From assembly GCA_013153415.1 (NCBI GenBank), contig JAADEO010000004.1, forward strand, positions 1 through 8,282: a DNA stretch of 8,282 bases, read 5' to 3'. How positions within the stretch are numbered: the stretch's first letter is position 1; every line of letters starts with the position of its first letter. A program made the position numbers and the translations under genes. Under the pieces are notes generated by a model. The model worked only from the letters and a program-made list of their open reading frames with translations. It searched no databases and was not told the origin of the DNA. This document shows, piece after piece, positions 7,155 through 8,282 of this stretch. This DNA comes from Deltaproteobacteria bacterium (GTDB lineage Bacteria > Desulfobacterota > Anaeroferrophillalia > Anaeroferrophillales > Tharpellaceae).

Positions 7155-7759
7155 CCCTCTCCCCGGCGGCCGACCCCGGAACCGGCCAGAATCTCAGCCG
7201 CCAGTTCCATGTTCTTGACATCCTCCTCGATCCAGCGTCGCTCGATCGTGAAAATGAAGTAGCAGACCAGGCCGATGGCCATGCCCACGACGGTCGTCGT
7301 AAAAGCAATGACCAGATCGCCGGAGAGCCGGGTCAGGTCACCCTGTCCCAGCGAGGCCAGGCCGGTACCCATCGGGATGAGGGTACCGATAAGCCCGAGA
7401 CCGGGACCGATGCGAATCATGATCTTCAAACCGTCCAGAGCCTTCCAGAGACGGTGCTCGGTCTCGCGCAGAAGATTCAGCACCTCGATCTCATCGATCC
7501 CGCCGGGCTCGTACAGAGCCAGCAGGCGTTTGCAGAACTCCTGCACCGGCAAGGGAAAGATCTCGAAACGGTAGGCGGCGATCTCCCGGACCGGGTTCCG
7601 GTCCCGGGGCAGGCGATGGCGGGCCAGCCAGAGGGAGAAAAAGCCCCCGCAGTAGACCAGCAGCCAGAGGGTCAGCCCGGAAAGCAGCACCAGCACCGGG
7701 ACCAGCAGGGAAGACGAAACCAGGTAGATGAAAGATTTGAGCAGGGCCATTATTTCCAT
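7151..7759 (-). CDS. MotA/TolQ/ExbB family proton-channel protein
   Basis: This 202-residue inner-membrane protein is the expected size for ExbB/TolQ. It has three membrane helices: about 14-38, 113-136 and 148-171. A cytoplasmic stretch of about 75 residues separates the first two. The diagnostic core is GPGLGLIGTLIPMGTGL (118-134) and LVIAFTTTVVGMAIGLVCYF (149-168). T126 and one of T154-T156 correspond to the conserved pore threonines of ExbB. In the family, a pentamer of this subunit surrounds two ExbD-like helices and converts proton flow into force. Its overlap with the DUF2149 gene strongly suggests these two are partners. It could drive the TonB-dependent receptor, although no TonB is visible, or act directly on the CobN-like protein. 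ATG at 7759 lacks a good ribosome site. ATG at codon 4 (7750) has a weak GGA upstream, so the true product may be 199 residues. Confidence 0.92.
   Translation of the reverse strand: MEIMALLKSFIYLVSSSLLVPVLVLLSGLTLWLLVYCGGFFSLWLARHRLPRDRNPVREIAAYRFEIFPLPVQEFCKRLLALYEPGGIDEIEVLNLLRETEHRLWKALDGLKIMIRIGPGLGLIGTLIPMGTGLASLGQGDLTRLSGDLVIAFTTTVVGMAIGLVCYFIFTIERRWIEEDVKNMELAAEILAGSGVGRRGEG
7159..7164 (-). promoter_or_regulatory. Ribosome binding site of the DUF2149 gene
   Basis: The minus strand reads GGGGAG, followed by AGGG and then tandem ATG codons. Its spacing is 4 bases to the first ATG and 7 to the second. Spacing slightly favours the second ATG, while the ATGA overlap with the upstream stop favours the first. 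The product differs by a single Met. Confidence 0.55.
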
Positions 7760-7765
7760 GAGAGT

Positions 7766-8278
7766 TCAGACCATATTTCTTTTGAAGGTTTTTCGCAGAT
7801 AACCGCAGATGAAAGCCAGGCCGGCCACAGAGAGCAGCAGCAGGCGATGGGAGCCGGGCAGCAGGCCGACGCTGTTTTGGCTCAGGCGATAGATCCTTTC
7901 GATATCGGCGAACTGGGGAACCACGGCGATGGTGACCAGGAAATAGAGCGCCGCCAGGATCATCACCGTTCCCAGGAAAGCTTCGGGCCGTTGCCGGTTG
8001 CCGGAAAGATGGAACAATAAGGCCGCGGCCAGGGCCAGAGTGATGAAAGCGGCTCCGAGCCAGACGAAAAGCGCCGTCATTCCGGGCCAGAGATGGTGCA
8101 GGAAAGCCCCGGAAAAAAGAATCACCGAAAAACAGACCGGACAGGGCAGAGCCAGCAGGAGCCAGGCCCGGCTGCCCCGGCCCGGTTCCGGGTTTTGCGA
8201 GTCTTCCTCCCCTCCGCTTTTCAGAAGAATGGTCCCCCAGGCCAGAAGCAGCAGGGCGATGATAAAATGCAGGGTCAT
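7766..8278 (-). CDS. DUF2162-like polytopic membrane protein with an intramembrane CPVC motif
   Basis: This is a 170-residue hydrophobic protein with about five membrane helices: 3-20, 39-62, 66-91, 101-121 and 143-161. A charged, Pro/Gly-rich stretch (22-37) follows the first helix. The second helix carries CPVC (46-49) in LLLALPCPVCFSVILFSG, a possible redox or metal-binding thiol pair, and an LLKSGG motif precedes it. Both features and the gene neighbourhood fit DUF2162, a family annotated as predicted transporters of unknown substrate. It ends 6 bases before the ExbB-like gene and so is very likely in the same operon. A role in moving a metal ion or thiol equivalents across the inner membrane is inferred. 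The ATG at 8278 is only 4 bases from the window edge and its ribosome site cannot be seen, so the gene may begin further upstream. The family call is moderately sure. Confidence 0.75.
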   Translation of the reverse strand: MTLHFIIALLLLAWGTILLKSGGEEDSQNPEPGRGSRAWLLLALPCPVCFSVILFSGAFLHHLWPGMTALFVWLGAAFITLALAAALLFHLSGNRQRPEAFLGTVMILAALYFLVTIAVVPQFADIERIYRLSQNSVGLLPGSHRLLLLSVAGLAFICGYLRKTFKRNMV

Positions 8279-8282
8279 ACCG

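Noticed and set aside
1..8282. CRISPR arrays, tRNA/rRNA genes, insertion sequences or attachment sites
   Set aside because: No regularly spaced repeats, structured-RNA signatures, transposase-like frames or flanking direct repeats were seen. The only strong repeat is the terminator hairpin.

Overview
This is a GC-rich window. It holds the 3' tip of one plus-strand gene and, on the minus strand, a compact set of six genes that fills nearly all the rest. Very tight gene packing, strong Shine-Dalgarno sequences, a TonB-dependent outer-membrane receptor and Sec-type signal peptides point to a diderm (Gram-negative) bacterium. The combination of a CobN-like protein with DUF2149, MotA/TolQ/ExbB and DUF2162 proteins suggests an anaerobe of the Desulfobacterota/Desulfuromonadota type. 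That placement is inferred from gene content and not proven by the sequence.

Layout: bases 2-73 (+) encode the last 23 residues of an unidentified protein. Bases 93-144 form a perfect 21-bp hairpin between the convergent genes, probably a two-way terminator. On the minus strand, in order of transcription from the right edge, come: a five-helix membrane protein with an intramembrane CPVC motif (DUF2162-like, 8278-7766); a MotA/TolQ/ExbB proton-channel protein (7759-7151); a small ExbD-like DUF2149 protein (7154-6801); a small PepSY-type membrane protein with paired histidines (6804-6262); a 1308-residue CobN-family protein (6265-2339); and a 698-residue TonB-dependent receptor (2257-161). The first two genes are 6 bases apart. 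The next three junctions are all 4-base ATGA start/stop overlaps, so genes one to five almost certainly form a single translationally coupled operon. The receptor follows after an 81-base gap containing a hairpin.

Working model: the receptor takes a tetrapyrrole or other metal chelate across the outer membrane. The CobN-like protein is unusual because it has an N-terminal signal peptide and a C-terminal membrane anchor, which would put its chelatase domain in the periplasm, away from ATP and from any CobS/CobT partner. The ExbB-like and DUF2149 proteins look like a proton-driven stator pair. They could energise the receptor, the CobN-like protein, or both. The PepSY-type protein could pass electrons across the inner membrane. 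The set resembles the hmuRSTUV-type haem loci of Bacteroidota, in which HmuS is CobN-like. Haem uptake with removal of iron outside the cytoplasm is therefore the favoured hypothesis, with corrinoid handling as the main alternative. No TonB, ABC transporter, CobS or CobT gene is visible here. The operon start, and therefore its promoter, lies beyond the right edge.
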